DNA of 64,000 bases from Pseudokineococcus lusitanus (GTDB taxonomy: Bacteria > Actinomycetota > Actinomycetes > Actinomycetales > Quadrisphaeraceae). The notes below the pieces were generated by a model. That model searched no databases, had not been told where the DNA came from, and saw nothing but the letters and a program-made list of their open reading frames with translations. The translations under genes were made by a program, and so were the position numbers. This document shows, piece by piece, positions 18,073 through 27,381 of the stretch; position 1 is the first letter of the stretch; every line of letters begins with the position of its first letter. The stretch is taken from the NCBI RefSeq assembly GCF_003751265.1, contig NZ_RJKN01000009.1, forward strand, positions 62,001 to 126,000, written 5' to 3'.

Positions 18073-20203
18073 TCAGCCCGCGGCGTCGGCCTCGAAGACC
18101 TCGGTGCGGAAGGCCTGCTCCGGGCGCTCCTCGGCCACCTCGAGCACGACCGTCGCGGTGTGCTCGCGCCCGAAGCGGTCGGTCGCCCGCACCGTGACGG
18201 GGAGCGGGCCCACCGGCAGGTCGGCCGGCAGGGGCGCCCGCCACAGGTGGGACGTCCGGTCGGCGACGTTGCGGCCCGGCTGCGCCGGCCCGGGCCCGAA
18301 CTGCGTGCCGCGGTAGAGCTGGTACCCCTGGGCGTCCTCGTCGCCCGAGGTGCTCTCGAAGCCGTGGCGCGCCACCTGCAGCTGCCGCGTCGCGGCCCAC
18401 GGGTCGGCCCAGGCGGCGCCGGCGCGGACCTTCTCGCCCCGCGCCTGCTGCGTCCGCTCGGCCTCGACCGGCTCGCGGTCGCCGACCTGCACCGTGACGC
18501 GCGAGCTCGTGGCACCCGGCCCAGAGGTTGGTCACGACCCAGCTGTCGCCCTGCAGGTCGTCCCGGTCGACGAGCCGTCGGTCCCCGAGGTCGTTCGCGT
18601 TGACGGGCGGGGGCGTGCGGCCGCCCGCCTCGGCGCTGCGCCGCCAGTCGTCGAGGGTGCGGAACCAGCGTCGCCACGTCGGGCTGCTCACCGAGACGGA
18701 CATCTGGTCGGCCTCGTCGCGGCCCACCCCGAGGAAGGTGTGCTGGTGCTCGGTGCCCTCGAGGTCGAGCGCGAGGTAGCCCGGGACGACGCCGTCGCGC
18801 TGCAGCGCCATCGGCAGGCCGTCGGCGTCGAGGTCGCCGGAGTACCAGTCACCGCTGACGGCGCCGGCCACGTAGTGGGGGAAGGGGAGCTCCCGGACGC
18901 CGACGGCCCGTCGCCAGCCGGCGAAGGAGTCGCCCGGCTCGAGCACCTCGAGGCTGTGGGTGTGGCCGGACAGGGCCATCGCCGGACGCCCCTCGAGCAG
19001 CGCGTATAGGTCGAGGACGTCGTCCGTCTGGTGCTGCGTCGACGTCGCGTCGGCGACCGAGACGAGCGGGATGTGCGTCGCCACGACGACGAGGTGGTCC
19101 TCGGGCACCTGCGCGAGGTCGGCCTCCAGCCAGGCCAGCTGCTCCTCGCCGATGACGCCGTTGTACGTCGGCCGGTTCTCGGGGTCGGCGCAGTGCGGAC
19201 GCGTGCCGTCCGCGTCGTCCTCCTCGGGCGTGCAGGGGTAGCGCACGTTGTTGAGCCCGACGACGTGCACCCGCCCGATGTCGGTGGACCAGTACTCCGG
19301 GCCCATCTCGCGCTTGTAGGTGTCGAAGGCGTGGTCCGGGTCCGTCGCGTCGAAGTCGATGTCGTGGTTGCCGGGGACCGAGCGGACCGGGACGTCGAGG
19401 ACGCCCATGGTCTGCTTGATGCGCGGGTACAGGCCGAGGTCGTCGCCCGCGACGTCGCCCAGCATGAGGACGCCGCAGGCGCCGACGTCGTCGCGCTCGA
19501 CGAGGTCCCGCACCGCGCCGTCGCGGGCGTGGCCCACCTCGGCCCCGGAGTAGGTCTGGACGTCGCCGAGGACGGCGCAGCGGAAGGCCTCGTCCGCGGC
19601 CGGCTCGGCCTCGCTCCGCGCGATGGGGAAGTTGACCGCGGTGGGGACCGGGCCGGTCGGCTCGAGCCCGCCGTAGCGCAGCGGGGGCGAGCCGGCCGGC
19701 AGGTGGTGGTAGTGGAACTGCGGCAGGCCGTCGGCGTCGACGGGCACGTCCCAGCCGGCCGGCTTGGTGACGAAGGCCGTCATGCCGTCCCGCACGGGCA
19801 GCTCGTAGCGACCGTCGGCGTCGGTGACGACGACGTCGAGCCCGTTGGAGACGGTGACGCCGGCGACGCCCTCCTCGTCGCGCGCCTGCCGCGAGTCGCG
19901 GTCGACGTCGTCGAAGACCGTGCCGCGCAGCACGTCCGCGGCAGCGGTGCCCACGTCGCGGACCACCTCGACGCCGCCGACGTAGGCGGTGGTGGACCCG
20001 GCCGCCCGCTGCACGGCCGGGGACGTCTCCCGCGCGACGGCCCGCTGCGCGACCGTGGTCGGCGCCGCGGCGACGTCCGCGGCGTCCTGCGGCCCGTCCT
20101 GCGGGACGAGGACGGAGCCCAGCAGCGCCGCCCCCAGGGTGGACGCGGCGCCCACGCGCCACCACCCTCCCCGGGCGGTACGGCGGACGAGGTCGTGGAC
20201 CAT
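18073..20203 (-). pseudogene. Secreted calcineurin-like phosphoesterase broken by a one-base frameshift
   Basis: The ATG at 20203 opens a protein with an N-terminal signal or membrane segment (GAALLGSVLVP). It has a MetallophosN-type domain (VFDDVDRDSRQARDEEGVAG) and a metallophosphoesterase core. GDVAGDDLG, SVPGNHDIDF, VVATHIPL and LSGHTHSLE are the metal-binding motifs in order. The frame is intact to VVTNLWAG at about 18516. It then continues in another frame with [12 protein letters not shown] and ends at 18073 ([12 protein letters not shown]), giving a normal MetallophosC-like C-terminus. One extra base near 18514 explains the shift. Read in the original frame, the tail becomes arginine-rich and runs to 18062. 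It is either a sequencing error or a recent inactivating mutation. The enzyme would hydrolyse phosphoesters outside the cell. Confidence 0.85.
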
Positions 20204-20244
20204 GGCGGGCTCCTCGGGTCGACGGCGCCACGGCCCGGGCGGGC

Positions 20245-20263
20245 GGGACGTCCGAGACGTCCC
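20245..20263. promoter_or_regulatory. Inverted repeat upstream of the phosphoesterase gene
   Basis: GGGACGTC and GACGTCCC are separated by CGA and lie about 42 bases ahead of the phosphoesterase start. The symmetry and position suit an operator, but I recognise no regulator for it. Confidence 0.4.
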
Positions 20264-20380
20264 TTTCGCGGCATGCGCCAGCCCACAGGAGGGGCGGTGA
20301 GGAGCGGGTGGACCGGAGGTGTCGGTCACGTGCCGGGCAGACGGCGGACCGGTACCGGCGCCGCGGGCGGCGGCGGACGG

Positions 20381-20935
20381 TCAGAGCCGGAGCAGGCTCC
20401 GGACGTCCCGGCCGTGCTCCTCGAGGCGGGCCCGTCCGGGGAGGGCCGCCAGCTCGAGGAGGAAGGCCACGGAGGCGACCTCTCCCCCGGCGCGCTCGAC
20501 GAGCCGGCAGGCCGCGTCCGCGGTGCCGCCCGTGGCGAGCACGTCGTCGCAGACGACGACCCGGGCGCCGGCGGGGAGCGCGTCGGCGTGCAGCTCCACC
20601 GTCGCGGTGCCGTACTCCAGCGCGTACTCCTCGGCGAGGACCTCGCGCGGCAGGCGGCCCGCCTTGCGGACCGGCACGAAGCCCGCACCGGCGGCCACGG
20701 CGACCGCCGCCCCGAGGACGAAGCCGCGCGCCTCGACACCGGCGACGTACTCGGTGCCCGCGGGCAGGGCGGCGGCCATGCCCTCGACCGCCGCGCGCAG
20801 GGCGCCGGCGTCGCCGAGCAGCGGGGTGATGTCCCGGAAGGTGACACCGGGGACGGGGTGGTCGGGGACCGCCCGGAGCAGCGGCAGGAGCCGGTCCTCC
20901 AGGAGCCCCGCCGGGGCCGGGGCGGCGTCAGCCAC
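20381..20935 (-). CDS. apt: Adenine phosphoribosyltransferase
   Basis: The product is 184 residues and salvages adenine to AMP using PRPP. The start region PDHPVPGVTFRDITPLL is diagnostic. VVCDDVLATGGTADAAC is the PRPP-binding loop, and YVAGVEARGFVLGAAVA precedes it. I chose the GTG at 20935, which gives the usual Apt length and overlaps the secF stop by eight bases; the open frame extends upstream only as a shadow of secF. The order secD-secF-apt-rel is standard in actinobacteria, but here the phosphoesterase lies between apt and rel. Confidence 0.96.
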   Translation of the reverse strand: MADAAPAPAGLLEDRLLPLLRAVPDHPVPGVTFRDITPLLGDAGALRAAVEGMAAALPAGTEYVAGVEARGFVLGAAVAVAAGAGFVPVRKAGRLPREVLAEEYALEYGTATVELHADALPAGARVVVCDDVLATGGTADAACRLVERAGGEVASVAFLLELAALPGRARLEEHGRDVRSLLRL

Positions 20936-21995
20936 GGTCGTCCGCGCCCGGGCGCGGGACCCGGGTGGAGCCACCGCTGCTCGCGGCGACGGGCTCGACG
21001 GGCTCACGGCCCTCCGCCTCGGCCGCCCGGTGCTCGGCCACGAGGGCGTCGTGCGCCGTCACCGTGCCGTCGCGGCCCTTGAGGAACGCCAGGAAGGCGG
21101 GCGCCACGAAGAGCGACGAGTAGGCGCCGACGATCGTGCCGACGAAGAGCGCCAGCGAGACGTCGCGGAGCGTGCCCGCCCCGAGCAGGAGGGCACCGAT
21201 GAAGAGGATCGCCGCGATGGGGAGCACGGCGACGACGGACGTGTTGATCGACCGGACGACCGTCTGGTTGACGGCGAGGTTGACCTGCTCGAGGTAGGTC
21301 CGCGTGCGCCCCTCGAGCACCCCCGACGTCTGCTCCCTCACCTTGTCGAAGACGACGACGGTGTCGTAGAGGGAGAAGCCGAGGATGGTGAGGAAGCCGA
21401 TGACCGACGCCGGCGTGACCTCGAAGCCGACGAGGGCGTAGATGCCCACCGTCAGCGCGAGGTCGTGCACGAGCGCCACCATCGCGGCCCCGGCCATGGC
21501 GACGTCGCGGAAGTAGACGGTGATGACGAGCGTGACGATGCCGAGGAAGATCGCGAGGCCGATGAGGGCCTGCCGCGTGATGTCCGCGCCCCACGTCGGG
21601 CCGACGAAGGACGACGTGACGTCGGAGCGGTCGACGCCGTAGGCCTCCGCGAGGGCGTCGCCGACGTCGTTGGTCTGGTCGTCGTCGAGCCGCTCGGTCT
21701 GCACGCGGACGCTGCTCCCGCCGATGGTCGTCACGACCGGGGGCTCGGCGTCGGGGACGACCTCGGCGACGGCGTCGCGCGCCGGCTGCTCCTCCGTCGT
21801 CGCGGTGCCGGAGATCCGGTACTCGGAGCCGCCGCGGAACTCGATGCCGGGGTTGAGGCCCTTGATCGCGACGACGAGGACGCTGGCCACGACGAGGATC
21901 ACGCCGAGGGCGAGCAGCCGGCGCCAGCGCCGGACGAAGTCGAAGGACGTCTTCCCCGTGTAGAGGTCGTTGCCGAGGGCGGCGAAGCTACGCAC
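20928..21995 (-). CDS. secF: Protein translocase subunit SecF
   Basis: The product is 355 residues with six membrane segments. The first is about residues 30-47 (LALGVILVVASVLVVAI). It is followed by NPGIEFRGGSEYRI, the SecD/F motif that begins the periplasmic domain. Five clustered C-terminal segments follow, including YDTVVVFDKVREQT and VRSINTSVVAVLPIAAI, both hallmarks of the family. SecF works with SecD as a proton-driven motor that pulls preproteins out of SecYEG. It lies three bases after secD, and its stop overlaps apt. Confidence 0.96.
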   Translation of the reverse strand: MRSFAALGNDLYTGKTSFDFVRRWRRLLALGVILVVASVLVVAIKGLNPGIEFRGGSEYRISGTATTEEQPARDAVAEVVPDAEPPVVTTIGGSSVRVQTERLDDDQTNDVGDALAEAYGVDRSDVTSSFVGPTWGADITRQALIGLAIFLGIVTLVITVYFRDVAMAGAAMVALVHDLALTVGIYALVGFEVTPASVIGFLTILGFSLYDTVVVFDKVREQTSGVLEGRTRTYLEQVNLAVNQTVVRSINTSVVAVLPIAAILFIGALLLGAGTLRDVSLALFVGTIVGAYSSLFVAPAFLAFLKGRDGTVTAHDALVAEHRAAEAEGREPVEPVAASSGGSTRVPRPGADDRG

Positions 21996-21998
21996 GGG

Positions 21999-24197
21999 TC
22001 AGCGCTCCGGGGTCGTCGTGGGGCCGGTCGGGCCGGTCGTGCCGTCAGGGGTGCCACCGGGGTCGTCGGTCCGGTCGTCGGCGCGCTCGTCGACGGCGAT
22101 CCCGCCGTCGCTCGTCCGCGTGGCCTCCGCCTCGCGGGCCGCCCGGGCCTCCGCGGCACGGCGCTCGGCGATGGTGAGACGCTTCGGCGCGCCCGAGGCG
22201 GACGGGTCGTCCGGGCCGCCGGTGACGACGTCGGACCCCTCGCTGCTCGGCGCGGGCCGGTCGTCCGTCCCCGGCGCGATCTCCCGGCCGGACGACGGCC
22301 CCCGCAGCCGGCCGCGGCCGGCGTAGGCGGCGACGGTCGCCCCGAGGTGCTCGGCGTCGAAGCCCGACAGCTTGTGGCCCTCGCCGAAGAAACGGGTGCG
22401 CGCCAGCAGGCTCATCACCGGGTGCGTGAAGAGCATGACGACCAGGAGGTCGATGATCGTCGTGAGCCCCAGGGTGAAGGCGAAGCCGCGGACGCCGCCG
22501 ACGGCGAGGACGTAGAGGATGACGGCGGCCAGCAGCTGGATGACGTCGGCGATGATGATCGTCCGCCGGGCCCGGGCCCAGCCGGTCTGCACCGCGGCGA
22601 CGACGGACCGGCCCTCGCGCACCTCGTCCCGGACGCGTTCGAAGTAGACGATGAACGAGTCCGCCGTGACGCCGATCGAGATGATGAGGCCCGCGACGCC
22701 GGGCAGGCTCAGGCGGTAGCCCGAGGTCCAGCTGAGCAGGAGGATCGCCCCGTAGGACAGCAGCGCCGCGACGACGAGGCTGCCGACCGTGACGAGGCCG
22801 AGCGCCCGGTACTGCGACAGCGAGTAGAGGACGACGAGCCCGAGGCCGATGAGGCCGGCGAGGATGCCCCGCTCGAGCTGCTCGACGCCGAGGGTCGCGG
22901 AGATCTGGCTCTCGGTCTGCACCTCGAACGACACGGGCAGGGACCCGAACCGCAGCTGGTTGGCCAGGGCCTCCGTCGTCGTCCGGGTGAAGGTGCCGGA
23001 GCCGCCGTCGCTGATCTGCGCGGTGCCTCCCGTGATGGGCTGGGCGACGCTGGGCGCCGAGATGACGAGGCCGTCGAGGACGACGCCGAACTGGTTCTGC
23101 GGCGGCGGGAGCTGGCTGATGCGGCTCGTGATGTCGGCGAAGGTCTGCCCGCCGGCGTTCGTGAAGTCGAGGGTGACGACCCAGCCGCCCGTCGTGAAGC
23201 CCTGGGAGTTGGTCTCCTGCGCCGACGTCGAGCCGGTGATGTCCGAGCCGGCCAGCTCCACCGGGCCGAGGACGTACTTGGCCTCGCCCGTCTGGTCGCA
23301 GGTGACGAGGACGGCGTCGTCGGCGGTCTGGACGCCGCCGGCCCGGTTGGCCGGGTCGGTGCAGTCGAGGGCCGCGAACTGCTCCGCGACCTCCGGGGTG
23401 ATCTGGGCGAGGTCGCTGCCCGTCCCCGTGGAGGGGTCGGCGGGCGCCGTCGGCAGGTCCGTCGGCAGGTCGGTGGGCGCGTCGGTCGAGCCCTCGGTCG
23501 GGGCGCCCGTCGTCGCGGGCGCGGGCTCGGCCGTCGGGACGGCCGGCGTCGCGGCCGCGAGGGCGGCGGGGACCCGGCTGCCGGAGGTCGACTCCGGGGT
23601 GGGCTCGGGGGCGGGCGTCTCGGTCGCGGGGGCCTCGGTCGCGGGGGCCTCGGTCGCGGGGGCCTCGGTCGCGGGGGCCTCGGTCGCCGGGGCCTCCGTC
23701 GCCGGGGCGTCGGTGGGCGCCTCCGTGGCGGGGGTCTCGACCGGCTGGCCGTCCTCGCCGAGGGGGGCGCCCGTGGTCGGGTCGACCGGCCCGGGCGCAC
23801 CGACGGTGAGGACAGGCCGGAAGGTCATCTGCGCCGACTGGCGGATGAGCTCGAGGGTCGCCTGCTGCTCCGTCGGGTCGCCGGGGAGCTCGACGAGGAT
23901 GTTCTGCTCGCCGAGACGCCCGACGGTGGCCTCGGAGATGCCGCTGCCGTCGACGCGCTGGCGGATGATCTCCACCGCGTCGTCGATGGCCTCGGGGGCG
24001 ACGGTGCCCTCCTGCCCCGGCTGCGCCACCGGCGTGAGGATGACCTCGGTGCCGCCGGCGAGGTCGAGCGCGAGGCCGGGCGTCCACGACGCGTCGGAGA
24101 AGCGCGTGCCGGCGGCGACGGCGCCGAACATCACGGCGAGGATCGCGCCCAGGGCGACGAGGGTGCGGATCGAGCTGGTGCGGGTGCTGGCTGCCAC
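21999..24197 (-). CDS. secD: Protein translocase subunit SecD
   Basis: The product is 732 residues from the GTG at 24197. The first membrane segment is about residues 11-30, followed by TPGLALDLAGGTEVIL, the SecD motif. The extracellular domain carries a long low-complexity insertion with six APATE-like repeats. Five C-terminal membrane segments follow, including GVTADSFIVYFERVRDE, the proton-path region of the family. The C-terminal 110 residues are an unusual charged, disordered tail. SecD partners SecF and YajC, both encoded next to it. The frame extends 114 bases upstream with no better start. Confidence 0.95.
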   Translation of the reverse strand: MAASTRTSSIRTLVALGAILAVMFGAVAAGTRFSDASWTPGLALDLAGGTEVILTPVAQPGQEGTVAPEAIDDAVEIIRQRVDGSGISEATVGRLGEQNILVELPGDPTEQQATLELIRQSAQMTFRPVLTVGAPGPVDPTTGAPLGEDGQPVETPATEAPTDAPATEAPATEAPATEAPATEAPATEAPATETPAPEPTPESTSGSRVPAALAAATPAVPTAEPAPATTGAPTEGSTDAPTDLPTDLPTAPADPSTGTGSDLAQITPEVAEQFAALDCTDPANRAGGVQTADDAVLVTCDQTGEAKYVLGPVELAGSDITGSTSAQETNSQGFTTGGWVVTLDFTNAGGQTFADITSRISQLPPPQNQFGVVLDGLVISAPSVAQPITGGTAQISDGGSGTFTRTTTEALANQLRFGSLPVSFEVQTESQISATLGVEQLERGILAGLIGLGLVVLYSLSQYRALGLVTVGSLVVAALLSYGAILLLSWTSGYRLSLPGVAGLIISIGVTADSFIVYFERVRDEVREGRSVVAAVQTGWARARRTIIIADVIQLLAAVILYVLAVGGVRGFAFTLGLTTIIDLLVVMLFTHPVMSLLARTRFFGEGHKLSGFDAEHLGATVAAYAGRGRLRGPSSGREIAPGTDDRPAPSSEGSDVVTGGPDDPSASGAPKRLTIAERRAAEARAAREAEATRTSDGGIAVDERADDRTDDPGGTPDGTTGPTGPTTTPER
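23617..23706 (-). repeat. 15-bp in-frame tandem repeat in secD, about six copies
   Basis: Six near-identical 15-bp units encode EAPAT repeats in the extracellular loop of SecD. The first and last units differ by one or two bases. The array is likely to expand and contract by slippage. Confidence 0.85.
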
Positions 24198-24258
24198 GGG
24201 GGTCGTCCTCCGGGAGGCGGGAGGTGGCGCTGCCCGCCCCTCCCGGTGAGGTGTCGGG

Positions 24259-24585
24259 TCAGGAGGAGCGGGGCGTCCCGTCGGGGCGCTCGTCGGTGAC
24301 GACGTGCTCATCGGCCACCTCGGCGTCCTCGGGGTCGGCCACGGGCTCGACCGTGCGGGCGATGGCCTGGCGCAGCCACCAGGTGCTGACGCCGGGGGCC
24401 ACCTCGATCTCGACGCGGTCGTCGGTGACCTGCGTGACGACGCCGAACTGGCCCGACGCGGTCATGACCTCGCGGCCCGGGGCGATCTCCGCCTGCATCT
24501 GGGCGACGGCCTTGCGCTGCTTGCTGCCCCGGAAGGCGATGAGCAGCAGCGGCACGAGGAGCAGGAGCAGGATCAGCGAGTCCAC
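24259..24585 (-). CDS. yajC: Preprotein translocase accessory subunit YajC
   Basis: The product is 108 residues. The N-terminus is a single membrane helix (LILLLLLVPLLLIAF, residues 4-18) followed by the charged RGSKQRKAVAQMQAEI. The core EVMTASGQFGVVTQVTDDRVEIEVA is the YajC fold. YajC associates with SecDF in the membrane. A possible -10, TAGAGT (24722-24727, minus strand), overlaps the ruvB stop codon, so yajC-secD-secF-apt may start its own transcript about 130 bases upstream. Confidence 0.95.
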   Translation of the reverse strand: MDSLILLLLLVPLLLIAFRGSKQRKAVAQMQAEIAPGREVMTASGQFGVVTQVTDDRVEIEVAPGVSTWWLRQAIARTVEPVADPEDAEVADEHVVTDERPDGTPRSS

Positions 24586-24724
24586 GGGTGCGGGCCTCCG
24601 GTCGTCGGGGCACGACCCCCGCCGGGGGCAGGGGGCGTGCGGCGCGGGGTCCCGCGCGGGCGGTCGTCAGGGCGCCCCGGAGGGCCCGGACGGACCGGGC
24701 ACCGGTGCGCCGCGCGGCGTCACT

Positions 24725-25963
24725 CTAACGGGACAGGCCGGGCGTCCCGGGACGTCCGGCGGCCCGCCCGTCGCGCCCGGGCGGCTCCTCCCCGGCCCCG
24801 TCGTCGGCCGCCGCGCCGGGCAGCCCCGGCAGCACGGCCTGCCCGGCCACAGCCGTCGGCGGCGGGACGAGGCCGAGGTGCTCCCAGGCCGCGGGCGTGG
24901 CGACGCGCCCGCGGGGGGTGCGGCCGAGCAGTCCCTCCCGGACGAGGAAGGGCTCGGCGAGGGTCTCGACGGTGTCGGGCTCCTCCCCCACCGCCACGGC
25001 GAGGGTCGACAGCCCGACCGGGCCGCCGCCGAAGCGGCGGCACAGCGCGAGCAGCACCGCGCGGTCGAGGCGGTCGAGGCCGAGCTCGTCGACCTCGTAG
25101 ACGGCCAGGGCCGCGCGGGCCGCCGCGAGGTCCACGACGCCGGTGCCCCGCACCTGCGACCAGTCGCGCACGCGGCGCAGCAGCCGGTTGGCGATGCGCG
25201 GGGTGCCGCGGGAGCGCCCGGCGACCTCGGCGCCGCCGTCCGCCGTCAGCTCGACGCCGAGCAGCGCGGCGGAGCGCCGCAGCACCCGCTCCAGCTCGTC
25301 CGGCGCGTAGAAGTCCAGGTGGCCGGTGAAGCCGAAGCGGTCCCGCAGCGGTGCGGGCAGCAGCCCGGCCCGCGTCGTGGCGCCGACGAGGGTGAAGGGC
25401 GGCAGCGGCAGGGGGATGGCCGTGGCGCCCGCCCCCTTGCCGACGACGACGTCGACCCGGAAGTCCTCCATGGCGACGTAGAGCATCTCCTCGGCCGGGC
25501 GCGCCATCCGGTGCACCTCGTCGACGAAGAGGACCTCGCCCTCCTCGAGGGAGGACAGGACGGCCGCCAGGTCGCCGGCGTGCTGGATGGCGGGCCCGCT
25601 CGTGATCCGCAGGGGCCGGCCGAGCTCCGCGGCGACGATCATCGCCAGCGTCGTCTTCCCGAGACCGGGCGGCCCGGACAGCAGGACGTGGTCCGGCGCG
25701 CGGCCGCGGCGCAGCGCCGCCTCGAGGACGAGCGACAGCTGCTCCCGGACGACGCGCTGGCCGACGAAGTCCTCGAGCGAGGTGGGCCGCAGCGCCGCCT
25801 CGGCCGCGCGGTCGTCGAGGTCCGCGCCCGCCCCGACGAGCCGGCCGTCGTCCCCGCCGACGGCACGTCCCGCGAGCGCGGCCTCCTCGGCGGCCGTGGG
25901 GGCGGCCGCGATGTCCAGCTCGTGCGAGCCGTCGCCGGCCCGACCTCCGGGCCCGCCGCTCAC
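24725..25963 (-). CDS. ruvB: Holliday junction DNA helicase RuvB
   Basis: The product is 412 residues. It has Walker [16 protein letters not shown], Walker [11 protein letters not shown] and sensor 1 [20 protein letters not shown], followed by the winged-helix domain ([20 protein letters not shown]). RuvB is the hexameric motor that drives branch migration with RuvA. Both ends are longer than usual: a 60-residue N-terminal extension and a disordered C-terminal tail rich in Gly, Ala and Pro. The GTG at 25963 overlaps the ruvA stop by four bases. Confidence 0.96.
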   Translation of the reverse strand: MSGGPGGRAGDGSHELDIAAAPTAAEEAALAGRAVGGDDGRLVGAGADLDDRAAEAALRPTSLEDFVGQRVVREQLSLVLEAALRRGRAPDHVLLSGPPGLGKTTLAMIVAAELGRPLRITSGPAIQHAGDLAAVLSSLEEGEVLFVDEVHRMARPAEEMLYVAMEDFRVDVVVGKGAGATAIPLPLPPFTLVGATTRAGLLPAPLRDRFGFTGHLDFYAPDELERVLRRSAALLGVELTADGGAEVAGRSRGTPRIANRLLRRVRDWSQVRGTGVVDLAAARAALAVYEVDELGLDRLDRAVLLALCRRFGGGPVGLSTLAVAVGEEPDTVETLAEPFLVREGLLGRTPRGRVATPAAWEHLGLVPPPTAVAGQAVLPGLPGAAADDGAGEEPPGRDGRAAGRPGTPGLSR

Positions 25964-26577
25964 CGGCCCCGCCCGAGGTGCCGCAGCGCGTCGCGCAGGA
26001 CGCCCGCGACGTCGCGCGTCTCGACCTCGCCGTCGGCCGGCTGCACGGCGGCGACGGCGTCGGCGGCCGCGCGCGCCGACCAGCCGAGCCCCACGAGCGC
26101 CTCGACGACGGGCCCGCCGCCGGCCTCGGCGGCGGGCAGCGGCACGGTGGCCGGCGCGACGGGGGCGTCGCCCCGCGGCGGGCCGAGCCGGTCGCCGAGC
26201 TCGAGGACGAGCCGCTGCGCCCCCTTGCGCCCGATGCCGGGCACCCGGCACAGCGCGACGAGGTCCTCCCCCGCGACCGCGGCGCGCAGGCCGTCGGGGT
26301 CGTGGACCGCGAGCATGGCCAGGGCCAGCCGCGGGCCCACGCCGGTGACCGTCTGGAGCATCTCGAAGACGGACCGCTCGTCGTCGTCGGCGAAGCCGTA
26401 GAGCGTGAGGGAGTCCTCGCGAACCACCATGGAGGTCGCCAGCTCGGCGTCCTGCCCCTCGCGGAGCCCCGCGAGGACGGCCGGCGTCGCGTGGACGAGC
26501 AGGCCGACGCCGCCCGTGACGAGCACGGCGGCGTCGAGGCGGACGGCGGCGACACGGCCGCGCACGGAGGCGATCAC
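25960..26577 (-). CDS. ruvA: Holliday junction DNA-binding protein RuvA
   Basis: The product is 205 residues. The N-terminal OB fold is [12 protein letters not shown] through [17 protein letters not shown]. The helix-hairpin-helix segment is [19 protein letters not shown], then [21 protein letters not shown] short C-terminal domain ([18 protein letters not shown]) contacts RuvB. The tetramer holds the Holliday junction. The start is a GTG at 26577. The 76-base gap after ruvC holds a near-consensus LexA box, so ruvAB may have its own SOS promoter in addition to reading through from ruvC. Confidence 0.96.
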   Translation of the reverse strand: MIASVRGRVAAVRLDAAVLVTGGVGLLVHATPAVLAGLREGQDAELATSMVVREDSLTLYGFADDDERSVFEMLQTVTGVGPRLALAMLAVHDPDGLRAAVAGEDLVALCRVPGIGRKGAQRLVLELGDRLGPPRGDAPVAPATVPLPAAEAGGGPVVEALVGLGWSARAAADAVAAVQPADGEVETRDVAGVLRDALRHLGRGR

Positions 26578-26629
26578 GGGGCTCCCCCTGGGGGCCGGGC
26601 GGGCGGCGGGCGCCGATCCGCCGGCGTCG

Positions 26630-26645
26630 TCGGACGGGTGTTCGA
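26630..26645 (-). promoter_or_regulatory. Possible LexA (SOS) box ahead of ruvA
   Basis: On the plus strand the site reads TCGGACGGGTGTTCGA, one mismatch from TCGAAC-N4-GTTCGA and with the same mismatch as the box at 7844. It lies 53 bases before the ruvA start. I see no convincing -10 downstream of it on the minus strand. Confidence 0.5.
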
Positions 26646-26653
26646 GCCGAAGG

Positions 26654-27256
26654 CTAGAGGGCGGGTCCGACTCCGGGCGGCAGGGCGGCGCCCTGGCGCG
26701 TCGGGCGCCGCGCGGCGGCCTCGGCGGCCGCCCACGCGCGCTGGGCCGCCGTCGGGCCCCCGGCCGCGGCGGCGGGCACGGGGGCGCCGCCTCGCCACAG
26801 GTGGCACAGGGCCAGGGCCAGGGCGTCGGCGGCGTCCGCAGGACGCGGCCGCTCGGCGAGGCCGAGGATCCGCGTGACCATCGTCGTCACCTGCTCCTTG
26901 CCGGCCCGGCCGGAGCCGGTGACGGCGGCCTTCACCTCGCTCGGCGTGTGCATCCCCACCGGGACGCCCGCGCGGGCCGCCGCCAGGAGCGCGACGCCGG
27001 ACGCCTGGGCCGTGCCCATGACGGTGCTGACGTCGTGCCGGCTGAAGACCCGCTCGACCGCCACGGCGTCCGGGCGGTACCGCTCGACCGCGGCCTCGAG
27101 CTCCACGGACAGCGCGAGCAGCCGCTCCGCGAGCGGCGCGTCGACGGGGGTGCGGACGACGAGGACGTCGACGAGCTCGGCCCGCCGCCCGGGCCGGCTG
27201 TCCAGGACGCCGACGCCGCAGCGGGTCAGCCCCGGGTCCACCCCCAGCACGCGCAC
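26654..27256 (-). CDS. ruvC: Holliday junction endonuclease RuvC
   Basis: The product is 200 residues. Catalytic residues are visible: the first Asp in [15 protein letters not shown] near residue 8, the glutamate in DAVAVERVF near 70, and the aspartate pair in [17 protein letters not shown] near 145. RuvC resolves Holliday junctions by symmetric nicking. I chose the GTG at 27256; the frame upstream only shadows yebC. The C-terminus is about 30 residues longer than the E. coli protein and disordered. A strong hairpin separates it from yebC. Confidence 0.96.
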   Translation of the reverse strand: MRVLGVDPGLTRCGVGVLDSRPGRRAELVDVLVVRTPVDAPLAERLLALSVELEAAVERYRPDAVAVERVFSRHDVSTVMGTAQASGVALLAAARAGVPVGMHTPSEVKAAVTGSGRAGKEQVTTMVTRILGLAERPRPADAADALALALCHLWRGGAPVPAAAAGGPTAAQRAWAAAEAAARRPTRQGAALPPGVGPAL

Positions 27257-27328
27257 GGCCCCACGGTCGCAGCCGGGGCCGCCGCCCGGCCGCAGGCGCG
27301 CGGGGCGGCGACGGGGCCCGGGACGACG

Positions 27329-27360
27329 ACGGCCGCCGCCCCGAGGGGGGCGGCGGCCGT
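27329..27360 (-). terminator. Terminator hairpin after yebC
   Basis: A 14-bp G+C stem (27329-27342 with 27347-27360) has a GAGG loop. It lies 22 bases after the yebC stop and ahead of ruvC on the minus strand. Confidence 0.65.
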
Positions 27361-27381
27361 GGTCGTGGTCCGTCGGGCGGG

